Positions 6,627 through 7,983 of a stretch of 7,983 nt of DNA are shown here, piece after piece. The translations under genes were made by a program, and so were the position numbers. Numbering within the stretch: position 1 is the stretch's first letter; each line of letters begins with the position of its first letter. Below the pieces are notes generated by a model that saw only the letters and a program-made list of their open reading frames with translations, ran no database searches and was not told where the DNA came from. The DNA is from Calditrichota bacterium (lineage in GTDB: Bacteria > Calditrichota > Calditrichia > RBG-13-44-9): contig JAFGSO010000101.1 of assembly GCA_016934605.1 (NCBI GenBank), positions 1-7,983 on the forward strand, read 5' to 3'.

Positions 6627-7259
6627 ATGAGGAAGGTTCTTATTGTTATGCTGATTATGGCATTTTGCGGAATGGTCACCGGACAGGAAACTGACAAATC
6701 CACTAAACTTGACGAACGCGTCCGATCATTTCTGAAAAGTCATAAAAATGAATGGCGAGATATGAATATTTCTGAATCGGATGGACAGGCATTATATGAT
6801 CTGATTATCGAAAATAAGTATACCAGAGCTGTCGAAATCGGAACGTCCACCGGACGGTCTGCTATCTGGATTGCCTGGGCATTGAGTAAAACCGGCGGGA
6901 AACTGATAACCATCGAAATAAATGAGAGACGATATAATATAGCCCTCGAAAATTTCCGGGAAGCAGGTTTAACTGATTATATAGATGCCAGACTGGCGGA
7001 TGCACACGAACTGGTCCCCCGGTTGAAGGGACCATTCGATTTTGTTTTTATGGATGCGGATAAAGGATGGTATAAACGCTATTTTGAATCGCTGGCTCCG
7101 AAAATGGAACAGGGCGGTGCAATCACTGCCCATAACGCACTGAATAGATACATTTCCGGAATACGCGAATTTATTGATTATATCAGTGGTCTCGACAGCT
7201 TTGAGACTGAGATAATCAGAAGCAGCAGTTCCGGTATTTCCGTGAGTATTAAAAAATAG
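6627..7259 (+). CDS. SAM-dependent O-methyltransferase-like protein with a signal peptide
   Basis: A 210-residue protein with a class I methyltransferase fold after an apparent export signal. Residues 1-19 have a basic start (MRK), a hydrophobic core and a plausible signal peptidase I site after Gly19 (VTG, then QE). The methyltransferase core follows: motif I VEIGTSTGRSA (69-79), the acidic ribose-binding Glu97 in ITIEINE, ADAHEL (124-129) and FDFVFMDADKGWY (137-149). This resembles the catechol O-methyltransferase/caffeoyl-CoA family. In that family a DN pair after the next strand helps bind metal; here the site reads AHN (168-170), so Asp is replaced by His. SAM is a cytoplasmic cofactor, so export would be puzzling; residues 1-19 might instead be a membrane anchor. 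The substrate is unknown. ATG 6627 has a good GAGGAG ribosome site. The gene converges with the next gene with 9 bases between them and no visible terminator. Confidence 0.85.
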   Translation: MRKVLIVMLIMAFCGMVTGQETDKSTKLDERVRSFLKSHKNEWRDMNISESDGQALYDLIIENKYTRAVEIGTSTGRSAIWIAWALSKTGGKLITIEINERRYNIALENFREAGLTDYIDARLADAHELVPRLKGPFDFVFMDADKGWYKRYFESLAPKMEQGGAITAHNALNRYISGIREFIDYISGLDSFETEIIRSSSSGISVSIKK

Positions 7260-7268
7260 CGAAAAAGA

Positions 7269-7850
7269 TCAGTACCAGTCGAGCTCTCTAAGTGCAGGAA
7301 TCCGTTCTACTATCTCATCGTGAAGGTCATCCAGCTCCTCGGCAGATTCTTCTATTTTCTCCGCTTCCTCCTCAATCTCCTCAGCTTCTTCTTCGATCTG
7401 TTCGACTTTTTTATTGATTTCATCCTCAATTTCCTCCAGATCCTCTTCAGATTCCAACCTGCTGAGTACATTTAATGCGGCGTTTAATCCAGTTTCGGTT
7501 CCGATTCTTCCAAGTTTTTTTGCCTTCAATTCCAGTTTCTCAACCGAGACCATAAGTTCTCGAAATTTTCTGCTAAATTCTTTTAACAGCTTCTTCTCAT
7601 CCTGGTTAAGCCCGATTTCCTGATCATCAATGAAAAGCTTTCCGGATTCTGTGATTGCTACTTTAGAATAACTACCATTATACCGACTAAATATTACAGT
7701 TCCGTCTTTTTCCGAGTAATCAACATCATCAATGTCATAACATTCCAGAAAATGCTTATGTCGGTCTTTGGATGTGCTGTTCAGGTCGGCTGCCTCTACC
7801 ACACTGAACAGCATCACCGCAATGAGAATGATTAGTGAATAAATTTTCAT
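7269..7850 (-). CDS. Small exported protein with acidic heptad-repeat coiled-coil tail
   Basis: A 193-residue protein of unknown function. Residues 1-20 form a signal peptide (MKIYSLIILIAVMLFSVVEA, cleavage before Ala21), so the mature protein should be periplasmic or secreted. Residues 35-85 look like a short beta-rich region: DGTVIFSRYNGSYSKVAI followed by GKLFIDDQEIGLN. A lysine-rich helix (84-113) comes next, then a glycine-containing helix. The tail (135-182) is strongly acidic, with clear heptads IEEEAEE, IEEEAEK, IEESAEE and LDDLHDE, ending in ALRELDWY. The order of beta region, then a 'LxxDxxE' step and helices recalls the YggN/DUF2884 family, but I hold that loosely. Start: ATG 7850 has GAGGAG 8 bases upstream and begins the signal peptide; a longer frame from 7949 runs through repeat DNA and lacks such a site. 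It converges on the methyltransferase gene. Confidence 0.8.
   Translation of the reverse strand: MKIYSLIILIAVMLFSVVEAADLNSTSKDRHKHFLECYDIDDVDYSEKDGTVIFSRYNGSYSKVAITESGKLFIDDQEIGLNQDEKKLLKEFSRKFRELMVSVEKLELKAKKLGRIGTETGLNAALNVLSRLESEEDLEEIEDEINKKVEQIEEEAEEIEEEAEKIEESAEELDDLHDEIVERIPALRELDWY
7335..7397 (-). repeat. Three 21-base units coding the acidic heptads
   Basis: Plus-strand units 7335-7355, 7356-7376 and 7377-7397 align over 21 bases and are rich in CTC/TTC. They code residues 152-172, three consecutive heptads, each of the form I-E-E-x-A-E-x. Synonymous and non-synonymous differences show that the copies are old. Confidence 0.6.
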
Positions 7851-7858
7851 GATACTGT

Positions 7859-7864
7859 CTCCTC
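7859..7864 (-). promoter_or_regulatory. Shine-Dalgarno that sets the coiled-coil protein start
   Basis: GAGGAG on the minus strand, 8 bases before ATG 7850. It supports the short form with a normal signal peptide over the frame beginning at 7949. Confidence 0.7.
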
Positions 7865-7926
7865 TGGATATACAGTTAAAACTATACGGGAGGATTCGGC
7901 GGAAGGTTACACTGGAGCAGATAAAC

Positions 7927-7983
7927 GGCTCAGTGGTCCAGAGGCTCAACGGCTCAAGGGCTCAGAGGAGCAGTGACTCGCGG
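7927..7983. repeat. Degenerate 8-base tandem repeat running to the window edge
   Basis: Seven units in strict 8-base register from 7927: GGCTCAGT, GGTCCAGA, GGCTCAAC, GGCTCAAG, GGCTCAGA, GGAGCAGT, GACTCGCG. Consensus is GGCTCARN. A related GGAGCAGA lies just outside at 7914-7921. The array lies upstream of the minus-strand coiled-coil gene and may continue past the window. Confidence 0.7.

Noticed and set aside
6660..6683. Cys14 of the methyltransferase as a lipoprotein lipobox
   Set aside because: The sequence before it is MAF; Phe at the -1 position does not fit the Ala/Gly/Ser rule, while a signal peptidase I site after Gly19 does fit.
7851..7949. A longer start at 7949 for the coiled-coil protein
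   Set aside because: It begins in repeat DNA, lacks a ribosome site and would bury a perfectly placed signal peptide 33 residues inside the protein.
6435..7983. Short-period repeats as a CRISPR array
   Set aside because: Units are 7 or 8 bases without spacers; there are no 25-40 base repeats and no cas gene.

Overview
The window looks like a piece of a bacterial chromosome from an anaerobe or facultative anaerobe. It has moderate GC (mid-40s percent by eye), Shine-Dalgarno-led genes and exported proteins. The anaerobic reading rests on a glycyl radical enzyme, which oxygen destroys, and its radical-SAM activase. I cannot fix the phylum. The aminopeptidase P type and the degenerate short repeats would suit an FCB-group or candidate-phylum genome, but that is a guess.

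Left part (2-4329, + strand): a tight three-gene run. It holds the C-terminal 185 residues of a glycyl-radical-enzyme activase, then a complete glycyl radical enzyme that closely resembles trans-4-hydroxy-L-proline dehydratase (HypD), then an M24 aminopeptidase P / Xaa-Pro peptidase. The likely joint role is to release proline or hydroxyproline from peptides such as collagen fragments and dehydrate hydroxyproline to pyrroline-5-carboxylate. The proC gene that often accompanies hypD is not in the window.

Middle (4330-6340): an EamA/DMT transporter (+) whose best start is a rare ATT codon behind a strong Shine-Dalgarno, then a gene-free convergent spacer (5321-5608) with four separate hairpins, including a clear terminator for the minus-strand gene. 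Next comes a minus-strand TauE/SafE-family membrane protein.

Right part (6341-7983): a 286-base divergent spacer with a degenerate 7-base tandem repeat, then a methyltransferase gene (+) with an apparent signal peptide. It converges with only 9 bases of gap on a minus-strand gene for a small exported protein with an acidic heptad-repeat tail. Upstream of that gene a degenerate 8-base tandem repeat runs out of the window.

The strongest functional story is the hydroxyproline operon. The least explained items are the exported methyltransferase, the acidic coiled-coil protein and the two different short-period repeats.
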